DNA of 64,000 nucleotides from Vicugna pacos (Eukaryota; Chordata; Mammalia; Artiodactyla; Camelidae), in assembly GCF_048564905.1 (NCBI RefSeq), contig NC_133010.1:3031501-3095500 (forward strand), given 5' to 3'. The position numbers and the translations under genes are program-made. This document shows positions 13,023-26,073 of the stretch, in pieces. The first letter of the stretch is position 1. Each line of letters begins with the position of its first letter. The notes under the pieces are model-generated. The model had not been told where the DNA came from. It worked only from the letters and a program-made list of their open reading frames with translations, and did no database searches.

Positions 13023-16000
13023 TAAATTCGACCAATATTTTGAGAGACATTTCATGACAAATTTTGTCCCACGGTGCTAGGATGGCTCATTCCTAGTTCA
13101 GGTGAAGAATTTTCTGAGCTGCTATTCAAGGTGTTGGGTTTTTTATCAGGCTCTGTTGATACTAAAAGTTCTCTGGATCGCCTGTCTTACTAGTCTATTA
13201 TGATCCAGGAAATGTTTACCCTTTGTTGCTATTTCCCATACCTAGAATCACAATATTACAATTATTTTATGCAGGGTTATAAATTTTATCTATTTCTTCA
13301 AGATGTTTAGCCATCATCAATCTTGTAGGCCTAGTTACACATTGGGAAATGTAACAGACAACAATTTTATAAAATAGACAGGATATAAGTAATATAGCTA
13401 GTAATGTTAATGAAGTCATGAGTAAGAATTTAATAGTCGAAAAGCTATATTTTTGGGTTAAAAGTTTGCTTGTATTTCTGATTGAGTTTGAGTGATCTTA
13501 TGAGAAATTTCATATTTATGGTCAGGGTCAGAGCAGGTATTAATTGGCCAGGTGAGGTCTCTCACCTTGTAAGATCAACAGTTGCCTAAACATAGCTATA
13601 ATTTCTTTTTAAATAACGTTTCTGAGGGCTTTCTAGTTTGAGTGTTGGAGTAAGGAAACCCACCAAGGTAACACAGAAGTACTAGACATAGGTAATTTAT
13701 CATAAACTTAACAATTGGAGTAGTTCATAATCAAAATTAAGAGTAATTGTCAAAGTAATTGTTATATAAGCTTGGTCTGGTGTCTTGGGTCAGCTGTCTA
13801 CCTCAGATCTCATCTCCTTCTGATCCTGGCCTGGTAGCTTTTTCTCCATTTGGGCATTGTTTTAAGGCGAGCAGTGCTCTATAGGCCAGTGCACTGCAGG
13901 GGCTCTTTCTGATAGGAAATGAATCCGAAACTACATTTCCTTCAGCTTTTGTGTGTATGGTCTAGTTAAGAATACTTGATAAAAGTTCCTTCCATTCAGG
14001 TTGGACACAGTTGTTTAAGTAATGCCTGTTCCAGTGTGTATAATCCCCTGGCTGCAGGTCATGGGGCATTGGAACTTTACCCAAGGATAGATTACTGAGC
14101 TTCAGAAACAAACCTAGTGTACCCTTTTCATAATTCAGTTAAATTGTACAGCAATGTGACATAACAGCAAGGAATGATTTGGGAAGTGTCTTAGTAAATA
14201 TAGACCTCGATTAACAGAACTAGAATTTAATATCCACCAAATTAAAGTCTTTTTTTCTCTCTAAAGTTACACTCATTTTTCTCAAATATAGCCAAATCAA
14301 GATTAATTTCTTTACAAGTTAAGTCTGATTATTTGATCATATAGGGTTTTTTAAATTGGCTGTGTTGGAAGTTTTAATACGGTGTCTCAGGGTAGAATGT
14401 TAATAAGATTTGCTAAGGCCAGGAAAGCCACGTTAAGGGCTTGTCATGGATTTCTGCCTCTTTTCTCTTTAAAATCCTTAAAATACCTTGAGATTCCTAT
14501 ATCTGTTAGGAGATGATCTTCTTCATTTGTTTGTTAGAGCCACTGGGGACCTAAGAGTTTTTAGTCCCTTGAGCGATCATATAGAGAGGAAATATAACTG
14601 TTTCAAGTCTGCTTACATAGGTAAAATTTATCAAATTTCTGTGATTCATAACTAGCTTAAGAGGAAGAGATTCTTTATGACTCAGAAACAGGTTAAAACC
14701 AGTAGCATTTCAAACAAAATAAAAATTATAACCATATTCATCAGTTTACTCAGTCCCACATAACTAATTCTTTTAATCAGAGTTTTCATTACACATTAAA
14801 AATTTCTTACCCTGTTTAGTTCAGTGCTATTGTTTGAAATTTATTAGAAATCAGTAAATCTCCATGAAGAGCAAGCATTTTCAAAATCATCAGAAGAAAA
14901 CAATTAGCTGTCTATATATGACAAAAGATTTAAAAGCACGGTTAAACACTGTTACACAATAACCTATAAAGAAACCTGGTCGTTATACCCAGAATTATCA
15001 CTGGTAACATTTCAGATATACCAGAATTTTAGGGATTCCATATAATTTCTACAATATCTATATTAATAATATTTTCTCATTCAATATAACCTTAGAAAAT
15101 TTATGATTCATTTGACAATACCATGTTATTTAACATGGCAAATGAAACTTACTAGTTCAAAATCTCTCCTTGGGATGTTTCAGGGGCCCTCTGTAGCATC
15201 CCAAACTTAACTGGAGATTAAAAGAACTTTCATTAGAAATTGATACTTGGGGAGCTTTTAAAAACATTTCAGAACACTTGGTCAGATAAACATATAGGTC
15301 ATTGTAAAGTAGTACTTATTCATTAACAAGAAAATACGTCAAAGGTAAAGGCAGAACAGATCAGCTAAGTGGTATAAGAAGTTTTACAATCTGTTACTGA
15401 AGGTGGACTAACATTTTAAGAAAATTTTTTCCTCTTAACAGAGAGAAAACCAAATCTATTCTTGTACCAGCTTACTTCTAAGATTCATTTACTTTGCCCA
15501 ATTTGATTTTAAACTTAGCCAATTCTAACCACGTACAAAACTTTTTCCTCAGGTTTCCTCTTCCACAAGCCTTCCACAGATTTCTATACTCATATTAGTG
15601 TGTCCCTTATTTTCTCTTCCATTCAGAAGTAGCCAGCTTCAGGAGAAATTCACTATGTTTCATTAACAAAATATAATTCCATTCTTATATCTTCCTTTAC
15701 ACATTTATATTACTTTGATAGGATACTGAGATCATTCCCTTAGTAATAGAGACTATTTCAGGGTGGCACCAACCATTTATTAATATTTCTAAACACCTTT
15801 AGTTTCACTGAAAGAGGAAGTTAAATATTAAGTAATTCATAGTTCAATCTTATTTTATCTGAAAATGACATAGCTATTTAATAAAATCCTATCATTTAAT
15901 TTAATTTAGCACAAATCTAGAATTTAAAGATACCAAACATTTACAGATTATCTTAAGCATACATTTAAAAAATATATTTTAAAAATTTACCCAAAACTCT

Positions 16001-18777
16001 CATCTCATTTGCATTTAATTTACTTAAAATTTTACCAAACCACATTACGGTTATTTTTTTTTTTTTGACAAATCTGCAACAGATATAACAGGATCTTATT
16101 TGACTTTCATTAAACCTAGGTACAGTAAAGGTATTATAGTTAAGATGGATGATTTTAAAGATGTCTATATTAATTAGAACATACTTAAACTAAACAATAT
16201 CAAATATTACCTTAATATTGAACATTTTCCATTTCACATGATGCTGAAAGTCAACTTGTTCAGTTTTTATTTCAAAAATACTTAATTTTGAAGCTCTTAT
16301 TTTTTACGTCAATTGAGCAGAGCTCTTTGACTTTGATTTTTTTTTTAGCAGTAGAAATATCTCACATCTATAATGTGTACGCAGGCTTATAAATAGACAA
16401 AAGCTAGAGATCTCATAGCTTCACTTTAAAACTTACCTATGAGATAGGGATAATAATAGTTGGAGTAAGCTGAATTTGCTTGCTCAAATCACTAAGGCTT
16501 ACTATTTATGAAATTGACAGTTAAGATTGCTTGACAATGTCTGAAGGACACCTCAGAATTCTGAGTTCTAGAATGCCAAAAATTTCTTGGCCCTAAGTTC
16601 TATTTCATTGAGCTAATTAATTAGCCTTAGTCCTAGGTCACTGTTTGCTGTATTTACATTTCTGATCAGCAAGACAAAGATATGCTCTTCCAGTTCCCCA
16701 GAAAACTGCTCTGTCACCCAGACCCAATTTTATGTCCTTAATTGGCATGTTTTTATCAATGAGAACAGCTGTAAACAAAGAATTCCATGTTTTAAAACTT
16801 TAAGGTTTATTTATCATGTCTTTGAAAGCTTGCATAAGGCATTTAGCAAGGTCTCTTTTCCTTGAGTTATAAGTTAAACCCAGGGTAAACTTTTATTATA
16901 TTTTTTATTAGCCACTGAATATTAGTTTTCAGTTTTACATTATATTGGATGGCTCATGTAACTCTACTGGTTTCCTTTACTTTGATCAATTAATGTTTTC
17001 TGAGGGACAGATATGGGCCCAGCCTTATAATACCAAGAAGGGGAAGCGTTTTTCCATTGAAACATATCTATCCCACAACATAATTAAGCAAAAGATTTAT
17101 ATAAAGACCATTTAAATTTACCAACTTTACAAAATTTATCTCAATTGTATTAAATCTTATACCTTTAATTTTTATATTTATTAGGTTTAATCAATAATTC
17201 TTATTTCTAGAAGGAGTGCCAGAAGCCTTTTTTGGGGGGGCATTGTATCTAATTTTATAGAAAAGTCTCTAGGATGCCCAAGTTTCAGCCAAAGAGCTTA
17301 GGCCATTTTCAATTTTTAATTTGATTAATTGGTCTGTTGTCCCAATCATTGTTCAAGTATTTCAGTCTATACATACATATATTTTAAACTGTGGAAAATA
17401 AAACGGACTTGTTTGAACTTTAATGTTGGGGGGCAGTAGGTGATCTCTTTGGCCCCTTTTTTTTTAACTTTACATAGTGTTGTATAAAAACCTTGTATCC
17501 AAATCCAAAAATATCCATTTTATTTACCTCATTCAAAATAAATATATAAAAATATTTATCCATTTGGGATAAGCCCTGATCTTTTTTTTTTCGACATTTT
17601 TATGATACTTTTTCCAGTTATTCAAACTAATTAACATTAATTATTCAAAGTTTATATTAGCATCTCCAGAACCATTTATCGGAAAGGAAAAACACAAAAG
17701 TAGCTTTTCAAACCAGTATTTTTTTTTTAACTAAGTTCTTAGGTTAAACATTAGATATATTTTTCTACCTTTAAACTTGATTTTAATAGGTACCAATAAA
17801 ACAGATGTTTATAATGAGATCTCTTTCAACTTTCACCAATTTAAAAGTTTTTCCAAATTAAAGGATCCATCATTTGGCCATCAATTTATGTATATATATA
17901 TAAATATTTATATATATATAATATATATATGTGGTGATTTTAAAACAATAAGTTGAATAGGCCCTTCCACATGAGAGTGGGGGTGTTGCCTAAATAAATT
18001 TCAAAGTTTTACTCTCCAAAAGCTAAAGGCCTTTGTGGTCCAGGCTGATGCAACAAATATTAAGATGGTAAAATATCTGAATATTGGTACAAAGAATTGC
18101 TTAGAATCCAATTTATTTGCGTGGCCACCATATGTACAAAATACTTGAACCTTTTGTATGGCAGAGTCCAAGGTTCCCTTTAAAAAAAAGTACACATATA
18201 TACACATACATACACACACTTAAAACACCTAGAGAAAGATAAAACATTTACATTTCAAGGACACAGGAAGACAAATCCAAGTTACCCCTAAAGGGGATTT
18301 TGTTTTTATAATTTCAGAATTCCAAAAAATGTTTTTATCAGGCCTGGTTAGTTACTTTCAGAGTGAGTTTTTTTTTTTCTAATTCCCAATTAATGTTGTA
18401 AGTTTTGTACGTATATAAACCTGGCTGGGGTAAGAGTTGGAGGCTGGCAATCTGTCATTTCTTTTTATTTCTTTTCTGTTTTTAATTTTTTTGAAAGTTC
18501 TATTCCCCATTGTAAGGTCGGGTTCTCAGAATAAATTTGCTAGTAGATTTCCCACAGGAACAACTCTATGGCATGAAGTCTTTGCCTCTACCACTCCTGC
18601 AAGATTCTCTGTACCCGAGAAAGCTGTTTCCAGCCAGGAGGAGGGCCTCATTTTTGGAGTTGAAATGTTCCTCATAAGAGTTTTACTTTTATCCTGAAAA
18701 ATTCAATGGATGTAACCAAATTGAGGAAAACATTATAACAGGCTCTTACTTAACCACTCAGTCCTGAACCCAGTGTC
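13023..18777 (-). other. Retroviral interior, decayed
   Basis: AT-rich sequence where gag, pol and env would lie. Between 12.2 and 18.0 kb no frame of 60 codons survives on either strand, so the interior is a fossil. I could not place individual gene domains by eye. Confidence 0.6.
17887..17932. repeat. (TA)n simple repeat
   Basis: TATATA-rich tract with short interruptions inside the retroviral interior. Confidence 0.85.
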
Positions 18778-18945
18778 TTTCAACTTGGACCCACTTGGGA
18801 CGTCTCCACTGGGTGAGTATTTTCCTCATATGTTTCCACCAGCCCCACTTCAGACGTCTCCTCAAGGTGGGTTTTTCCCGTTATCATTCAACCAGGCCCC
18901 ACCCAGTATGTCTCCACTGGGTGGGTAATTCACCCCAGTTTCTTT
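18778..18945 (-). repeat. Three tandem repeats of about 55 bp in the retroviral leader
   Basis: Three successive units, each with a form of 'gtctccactgggtgggt' (starting near 18,778, 18,833 and 18,888), lie between the 5' LTR and the coding part. Repeats in the leader occur in several endogenous retrovirus families. Confidence 0.75.
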
Positions 18946-19164
18946 CAACTTGAGGGCCACGTACCTGGATACACTGCCAGAAAAAACTCAGGATCATCAG
19001 CCAGTATGTGAGATGCGAGAAACAGGAGAGAGACACCCAAATTCATCTGGACTTCCCGAGGAGGCTGATGGGCACAAAGGGCCACTGCTGGTACCAAGGC
19101 TCTGGTTACTCGGAGAGTTGAGGTGGAGAGAAGTCTGCTCTGGATCCCTTCATGGTGTCCACAA

Positions 19165-19660
19165 CTGTTGACTGAAATACATGTGCAGCCTAAAAGTTAA
19201 GAGTTATGTTTTATTTGGCGGGAGGACTCGAGCCGGGATGACAGCCTGTCAGATCTCTCTGAGGGACTACTCCAAAGAGGTTGCGGAGGAGCTAGGATAT
19301 ATAGGAGCTTTACAACAAAGACCAGGTTGTTGGAACAATAAAAGATTGCTTGTTATCTAAGGAAAGCCAGGTATCTCATGGTCTAGACTTTAGTGCTTTT
19401 CTATGTATGGGAGGAAGCAAATATTTTGGACTCATTGAATTCATTCTTTAGACAAGCACCTAGCTATCTAGGGCAAGTATCCTGTCCTTTCTTATTCTGA
19501 GTCTGCTAAGTGGGTACCATTGTGAGTTGCTTTAGAGGCTGGGCTGCAGGTCTGTCCTCGCTGGGGGGTGGCGGCAGTCCCTAATGACTTGGTTTCAGCA
19601 TTCTTTGTTTACTGACATGGTTGCAGTATTTTCATTCACATTGTGGTATTTTCGTTCACG
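19165..19660 (-). repeat. 5' LTR of the endogenous retrovirus
   Basis: Right-hand partner of 12,510-13,005. It has near-identical length and the same order of blocks, including 'caataaaagattgcttgtta' at about 19,335. The minus strand runs from about 19,660 down to the CA end near 19,165. Confidence 0.85.
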
Positions 19661-20009
19661 GGCTGATTATGGATAATCTGAAAACTTGGAAAGCAACCGA
19701 GATGGAATTACTGCAGGTACCTTCTAATTTAGTAAGCTGTGTGCAAATATAAACTTGGAGGAAGCATACAAAATGATTTAGTGGTGTAGGGAAGGGTTTC
19801 TGCACATTAAAGGAGAACGCAATGCAGAATTCCTTAAGTCCAACTTTCTTTTCTGTAGTGGTTTCTGGGAACAGTTTATGGTAATTAACCAACATTGACA
19901 AACGGTGGCACACATTACATTTAAGAGCTGGCCGGCTGTAAACTTGTGCATTGGATAGGTGGATTTCATAGGCAAGTGGTCAGGTGGATGGGAGAGAGAT
20001 GGAGCCAAG

Positions 20010-20215
20010 GCCTGGGCCCAGATTCCGGCTTAAATCGCCATTTCATCACCATAGGGCCTTGGACTAGAATGTAACCTCTCTTAACCTGTTGGTGAATATG
20101 TGAAATGGGCATGATAATATTCGTTTCTTCCTGGGATTGTTGTAAATTCTAAAGAGTATTATAGCACACATGAAGCACTTAACACACTTGCACTAAGCAG
20201 TGTTCACTGTGTGCG
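20010..20215 (+). repeat. MIR SINE
   Basis: Long MIR match: 'gattccggcttaaatcgcca', 'taacctctcttaacctg', 'gtgaaatgggcatgataat' and a tail 'gcacttaacacacttg'. Confidence 0.65.
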
Positions 20216-20269
20216 GCCGCCACGCTTGGCGTGTGTCAGAGCCGTAAAGGCAGCATATGTCTATTGAGG

Positions 20270-20480
20270 ACGCACTGGTAGCCCCTTGGCTAGGTTGTGA
20301 ATTTGGTGATTTCCTTTAATCCTTGAAACTCTACGTGACATGGGCAGTTATTTTCATGGACAGATGATGAATCTCAGGGTAAAAAAGACTGTGTAATTTG
20401 CCCAAAGTCAGACCATAATTTTGGGTGCAGGGGCCTCTGTTCTGCATGGGCCCCTGGGCCTTCTGCCCTCTCCGTTCAGC
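20270..20480 (-). repeat. MIR SINE, antisense
   Basis: Reads as the MIR reverse complement: 'atttcctttaatccttgaaa', 'gacagatgatgaatctcagg' and 'gtgtaatttgcccaaagtca'. Confidence 0.6.
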
Positions 20481-20864
20481 ACCAGAGCCAGATGTGGGTT
20501 CAGCTGTCTCCCAGCCCAGAATATCCGGCAGGCAGCAAGACACACCTTGCCCTGCGCTGCTTGAGCAAAAACTCTGGAGGAGAGGCAGTTAGAAAATGGA
20601 TAAACATAAAAACAGACGACTGCAAACTGCGATCAGCTCTGAGAAGGAAAGGATCACGTCTCGTCGTGCAGAGCTGGGAGCTTTCCCGTCGGGGCTGCTC
20701 TGGGGGCGTTCATCTCAGCTATACAAGCTCTGCTGCTGCACCAAGGCAGGAAGGCAGGGCGCGTGTGGCCAGGTAGACAGGACCTTGTTAATCTTACTCA
20801 CTCCCCATTCAGCAGCAGCTGTCACGGGCACTTACCTAGTAAACAGATGTCGGCCATAATCATC

Positions 20865-20965
20865 ACGCACTTTGCTTGGTAGTTTTATTGGCCCCACCTT
20901 TGAGATGAGGTAATTGAAACTGGGGAGTTTGCTGCATGCCCGTGATTACCTTGGAAATACCCCAC
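20865..20965 (-). repeat. MIR fragment, antisense
   Basis: 'cctttgagatgaggtaattg' followed by 'aaactggggagtttgctgc' matches the antisense MIR core. Confidence 0.45.
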
Positions 20966-23260
20966 TGGTCTTTCCACCTAGACTGGTGTGGCTGTCATAT
21001 CCCAGCCATGTGAATGGCATCGTGTAGCTTCACCCAAGCAGCCCAAATGACTGACATTGATATTCTTAATTCGTAGAAAATGCTATGTCACAATAAGAGA
21101 AAAAGGTAGTAAGAAATTGTTTCAAAAACTAGAAAAAAATCCAATTCTTCCCCAGCTGGGGTAGCGTACCCTGTGTCACTCACCCTACTCACTTCCTGGC
21201 ATCTCCTCCTTGCCGACTCCGCGTTCAGAAGCCACACTTAGCCTTTGAAGAACATTTTGCCTTATGACACTGTTGACTACGACCTGCGACCTCTCTGTCC
21301 CTGGTTAACTCTCTCTTCAAAGCCATTTTAATTTTATGCAGGCTCCTCCGCTCAGATGTAAGACTAGCCTGTTTAAACTTCTTGATGCAGCTCCTTAATG
21401 AAGATCTTGGGAAGGAAACCCAGCCAAAACCTGGGAGGTATGCACAAAGTGACTGCAAACTCAGTATTTTGTGAAAGTCAGAATCAGAGGAGTGGGTGAT
21501 TCAGGAAAGGCTATTTTAAGGTAGAAAGGGGAAAGTGAAAGGACGCAGGGTGTGTGAGAAAGAAGCATCTCAGTCCCAGCCAGCAAGGCACCTGCGTTCA
21601 GGATGGTGTGTGGAGAGTGCAGACTTCTCACAAAGAAAGAAGTGGTGGGATGGGAGGGAGAACAGTTTGGTAATTTACTGGGGAGGGAAAAAGTGGGTTG
21701 AACATTTCCTGGTTGAAGAAAAGGATTGTGACATGTTATGCTTGTATTTTGGAGAGAAGGGTTTTGTGGGGACAAGCCAAGGAGAACGCTCTCTGGCTGG
21801 GGTGTCAGCACAACAGAGAAACACAGAGAACCGGGCCGACCCAAGTCCCCTGCTGGGGGAGAGGCTGCCCACCAAATGGAGCCCTGTTGTCTGCTCCTCT
21901 CCCTTAGCTGGGGCCTCAGAGCTCCCTTCACAACCCAGTCCTTTTGATACAAGAAAAAAACGTGGGGCATGAGAAGGGCTGTGTCCCAGGATTTGGTTTA
22001 GCCCCTGGGATGTTCCCCACCAGATTTTGTTCCTTTTCTTCATGCAGTAAAGTATTCAAGAGCAAGCCAGTGTTGAGTAAAGATAGATTTATTCAGAGAG
22101 ATACATTGAAAGGCAAGAGAAACATCACGACGTGTGGGGGTTTGATGCTCAGATTAAAACTAGGTACACACTCCACAGACTTGAGTGTGGGCCTTCCCCG
22201 AAGAGGGAGCAAGAGGGATGCCCTCGAGGTGACTCTGTGTTGCTGGCTTTCTTGGGCTTGGTGGTTTCATATGCTAATAAGTAGAAGGACCAGCCTTAGG
22301 GCAAGGGGCCAGGATTCCCAGCGAGTTATCCATTTCCCACCCTGTGACCTTTTGTGGCCAGCCTTGGAATTGCCTTGGTGCCTGGGGCCGGGTTTTTCAC
22401 AATGTTACTATTACAATGGGTGTTTAATGAAGCTCAAGCTCTGCTAGAAGTTAAATCTCTTCATCCTGAGCCTCAAGGCCTATTGGGGGTTGAATCCTTC
22501 ACCATTTTGTTGTTAATTGCTGTGGCCTTCCTAGAATGTCTCTGCTCTGCCCCCTTCCATCCTGTCTCACTGTGATGACACAGAGAGAGCAAAGGCCGGG
22601 CCCTGCCTGTGCTCCTGCATTTAACAGCGGGAGGTGTAGGATGGGCTTATGATGACTCTGAGTGGTGAGAAGGATGTTTCAGATTTTCCCACGTAAGACA
22701 TGGGGACCTGCCAGCAGCCACCGCACATTTATGACACGGGCATTATTGCTTGTGTTGTTACGGAAACAACAGGCCAGCCAAGAAACAAGCACCACTCGGA
22801 GGGTGGGAGTACTGAGATTTACTACGCAGGCGAGCTCAGAAGGGCTTCTTTTCCGAAGCTCTGAGCACCTCCAAGACGTGCACATGAGGTTTCATAGGGT
22901 TAATTACAAGTATGGGGCTATTAGCCAATAAGGCTCAAACAACAAAAAGCAAGGAATTAGTACACTGAAGCTTATCAATTTGGAACAGATCACGTTACTG
23001 ACAATTGTTTACCTTGGATTTACGAGTTAGCTTGTTAGCCCAGTAAACTGACACTAAACTTCAGATTTACAAGTGAGCCCAGCAAAACTTAGATGAGTAA
23101 ACCGACACTTATCACACTTGGATATGTGACTTAGCTTGTTAGCCCAGCTGGGCTTTTCCTTCACTGTGTCACTTATCTTTTCTATTTTTCTTCTTTAAGT
23201 ATTTAATCCAAATGTAATATCAAAGTTTTTTGGAAAAAAATTTCTCTTTCTTTTCTTTGG
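20966..23260. other. Unique sequence, no gene supported
   Basis: Several overlapping open frames of 100-170 codons sit at 21.46-22.45 kb on both strands. They overlap one another, have no supporting splice sites and match no family I know, so I treat them as chance frames in GC-richer DNA. Confidence 0.4.
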
Positions 23261-23267
23261 GGCTATT

Positions 23268-23390
23268 TTGGGGTGGTACGTATTTAGGTGTATTTATCTG
23301 TTAGTGGAGGCCCTGAGGCTTAAACCCAGGACCCCGTGCACGCTAAGCACACGCTCTACCACACGCCCCATCACCTTTTTCTTTTTGCTT
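23268..23390 (-). mobile_element. Camelid tRNA-derived SINE (Vic-type), antisense
   Basis: The plus strand holds 'ttaaacccaggaccccgtgc' followed by 'acgctaagcacacgctctac'. This is the reverse complement of a tRNA-like promoter: box A as in 'tggtagagcgtgtgcttag' and box B as in 'ggtcctgggttcaa'. This form is the one I associate with the camelid Vic SINE. The box sequences are mutated, so it is an old copy. Confidence 0.7.
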
Positions 23391-23689
23391 TAGCTGCCAA
23401 GAATCTTACAGCTGAATTTCTAGTCGGCCTTTAACACTTGCCCTGACTTCATGGAATCCATTTTTATGACTTTATCTCCCCCTGGTATCATTTAAGTATT
23501 GAATCTCCATTTTCTCTTCACTCTCAGTTTTGCCTTTTTGTTGTTATGGTTGTTAAGCTGTGTTGAAAAAATTGATTAATTTCTCTTTTAGCAGGAGGCT
23601 CTAAGTAAACAAATATGTAAACAAACAGCACAATTAAATGCTTTTATACATTCTAAGCTGTTTAGTAGTTACTTAAAAACCGAATTGGA

Positions 23690-23880
23690 TATTACAGTGA
23701 TAACATTTTTAAATTAGTTTTTAATTTTTTATAAAGATATAGCTGATTTAAAATATGATATAATTTTCAGGTGTACAATAGATGCTCCATTTATATTTAC
23801 TGAAAAACATTGGCTGTATTCCCTGTGTTGTATGATACATCCCTCTAGCGTGTTTACATTTCATGTTGCAGTTTGTATAA
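23690..23880 (-). mobile_element. L1 3' end fragment, antisense
   Basis: 'ttataaagatatagctgatt' and 'tcaggtgtacaatagatgc' match the antisense L1 3' untranslated region, usually read as 'gtatagttgatttacaatg ... caggtgtacagca'. Confidence 0.55.
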
Positions 23881-24129
23881 GAAATTTGGGTAACGCAGAG
23901 TCTGGGATGTGGATGTGTCTGACCCAGGTTCACGCAAACCTTGACTGTCAGAGCTCAGGCCTTCACTACTGTCTGCAGCGGAGCGAGTGGAGGCAGCTCT
24001 CATCAGCGCTGGCACCACCCTCTGAGTGGCAGTGACAATACTGACTGTGGACGTGCAAAGTGTTGTTCCAAACTTTACATGCATTTCTGCATTTAACAAT
24101 TAAAGCCCTCATGTGAGGAAGTGTTTTAT

Positions 24130-24344
24130 GTTTTTAATGAATAATACATTTTATTTTGATATTGATAGGTTTCAAACCTCCGGAAAATTTACAGGAGTAG
24201 TACAATAAACGCTTAGATACTGTTCACCTTAAAGGGCACTATTTGGCCTTTTGTGTCTGGCTTATTTTAGTATAAAGTTTCAAGGTTCATCCATATTGCA
24301 GCCTGAATCTGTACTTTATTCTTTTTGTTTGATAATATCCTTCT
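24130..24344 (-). mobile_element. Older L1, 3' part (split by a later insertion)
   Basis: 'tgtgtctggcttattttag' and 'caaggttcatccatattgca' are standard antisense old-L1 blocks. The copy stops at about 24,344 and its continuation resumes at about 25,813, which shows that the intervening L1 landed inside it. Confidence 0.65.
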
Positions 24345-25812
24345 TCTTTGTTTTTGTTTTTGGTCTATTTAAAAATGTTTTCATTAAAGTCTAGCCAGTT
24401 TATACTGTTGTGTCAGTTTCTTGTGTACAGCATAACACTTCAGTTAAATAGTAACATTCATGTATTCATTTTCATATTCTTTTTGAACATAAGTTACTAT
24501 AAGATATTAAATATATTCTCCTGTGCTATACAGTGTAGTCTTGCTGTTTATTCTATACATACTCAGTATCTACATATCTTGAACTCCCAATTTATTCCTT
24601 CCCACACCCTCTCCCCTCTGGTAACCATAGTTTGGTTCCTGTGTCTCTGTGTCTGTTTCTGTTCTGTAGATAAGTTTATCTTTTTGTTTCTTTGGCTTTT
24701 TTTTTTTTAGATTCCACATGTGAGCGATCTCATATGGTAATTTTCTTTCTCTTTCTGGCTTACTTCACTTAGAATGACATTCTCCAGGTCCATTCATGTT
24801 GCTGCAAATGGCATTATTTTATTATTATTTTATGGGTGAATAGTAGTCTATTGGACAAATATACTGCAACCTCTTTATCCAGTCATCTGTCACTGGACAT
24901 TTAGGTTGTGTCCATGTCTTGCTATTGTAAATAGTGCTGCTGTGAACATTGGGGTGAAGGTGTCTTTTTGAATTACAGATCCTTTTGGATATATGCCCAT
25001 GAGTGGGATTGCTGGGTTATATGGGAGGTCAATTTTTTGTCTTTTGAAGAACCTCTATACAGTTTTCCAAAATGGCTCCACCAAACTGCATTCCCACCAC
25101 AGTGTAGGATGGTTCCCAATTCTCCACAGCCTCTCCAGTATTTATTGTCTGTGAACGTCTGAATGATGGCTATTCTGACTGGTGAGAGTTGGTACTTGAT
25201 TGCACTTTTGATTTGCATTTCTCTGATAATGATATTGAACAGTTTTTCATGTGCCTATTGGCCATTTTTATGTCTCATTGGAGAAATGTTTCTTTAGGAC
25301 TTCTGCCCATTTTTGAATTGAATTGTTTGTTTTTCTTTCTTATTAAGTGTACAAGCTGTTTACATATTCTGGAAATTAATCCCTTGTCAGTTTCATTTAT
25401 TGCAACTATTTTCTCCCATTCCATAGGTTGTCTTTTAGTTTTGCTTACTGTTTCCTTAGCTGTGCAAAAGCTTGTAAGTTTAATTAGATCCCACTTGTAT
25501 ATTTTTGCTTGTATTTCTATTGCTTGAGTAGACTGCTCTAGGAAAACATTGCTGAGATATATGTCACATGTTTGCCTATGTTTTCTTCTAAGGGGTTTAT
25601 AGTCTCTTGTCTACATGTTTAAGTCTTTATCCATTTTGAATTCATATTTGTGTATGCTGTGAGGGAGTAGTCTAACTTCATTGATTTACATGCAGCTGTT
25701 CAGTTTTCCCTACACCATTTGCTGAAGAGGCTGCCTTTACTCCATTGTATGTTCTCACCTCCTTTGTCAAAGATTCAATGACCAAATGTTTGTGGGCCTA
25801 TTCTTGATAATT
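24345..25812 (-). mobile_element. Younger L1, 5'-truncated, inserted in an older L1
   Basis: Antisense L1 3' half. The minus strand encodes a degraded ORF2 C-terminus. Residues such as 'LSPVRIAIIQTFTDNKYWRG' (minus strand near 25,130-25,190) match the LINE-1 ORF2p pattern 'TPVRMAIIKKSTNNKCWRG'. It is truncated at its 5' side, as most L1 copies are. It is less diverged than the L1 around it and resembles the copy at 62.65-63.76 kb. It is not capable of moving. Confidence 0.8.
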
Positions 25813-25933
25813 TTGTTTATCCATTCATTGATGGATGGATATTGTTAGTAACTTTTGGCTACTCTGAATGATACTACTATGAATATTGATGTGAAAGATT
25901 TTGCGAGAATATGTTTTCATTCTGTTGGCTGTA

Positions 25934-26073
25934 CAGTTGGCCTGCCACATCTGTAGTTTCCTCTTCATGGATCGAGATGGCTGATTGTAAAGGGACTCGA
26001 ACATCCTTGGATTATGGTATCCAGGGTGGGATGTTCCTGAAACCAACCCCCAGAGGATCCTGAGGGATGACTC
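25934..26073. mobile_element. MER2/Tigger-like DNA transposon (MITE) inside L1
   Basis: Starts 'cagttggcctgccacatctg' and ends with '...gagggatgactc', so the ends are inverted repeats. It is flanked by TA on both sides (25,932-25,933 and 26,074-26,075), the target duplication of pogo/Tigger transposons. The inner block 'gactcgaacatccttggatt' matches the MER2-type consensus. About 140 bp, internally deleted, with no transposase. The L1 text continues across it. Confidence 0.75.

Larger units (their letters stand above)
12510..19660 (-). mobile_element. Endogenous retrovirus, old and broken, both LTRs present
   Basis: Two LTRs of about 496 bp in the same orientation bracket about 6.2 kb of AT-rich internal sequence, giving an element of about 7.15 kb on the minus strand. 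A purine-rich tract next to the left LTR marks that side as the 3' end. The LTRs differ at roughly one site in eight by eye, which suggests an insertion some tens of millions of years old. The interior is broken many times over, with no long open frame. The flanks share only a weak short match, so the target duplication is uncertain. Class is unassigned; class II (beta-like) is a guess from LTR style. Confidence 0.82.

Noticed and set aside
21461-22447. Set of frames of 120-170 codons on both strands
   Set aside because: Mutually overlapping and discordant, with no family resemblance. Only chance openness is needed to explain them.
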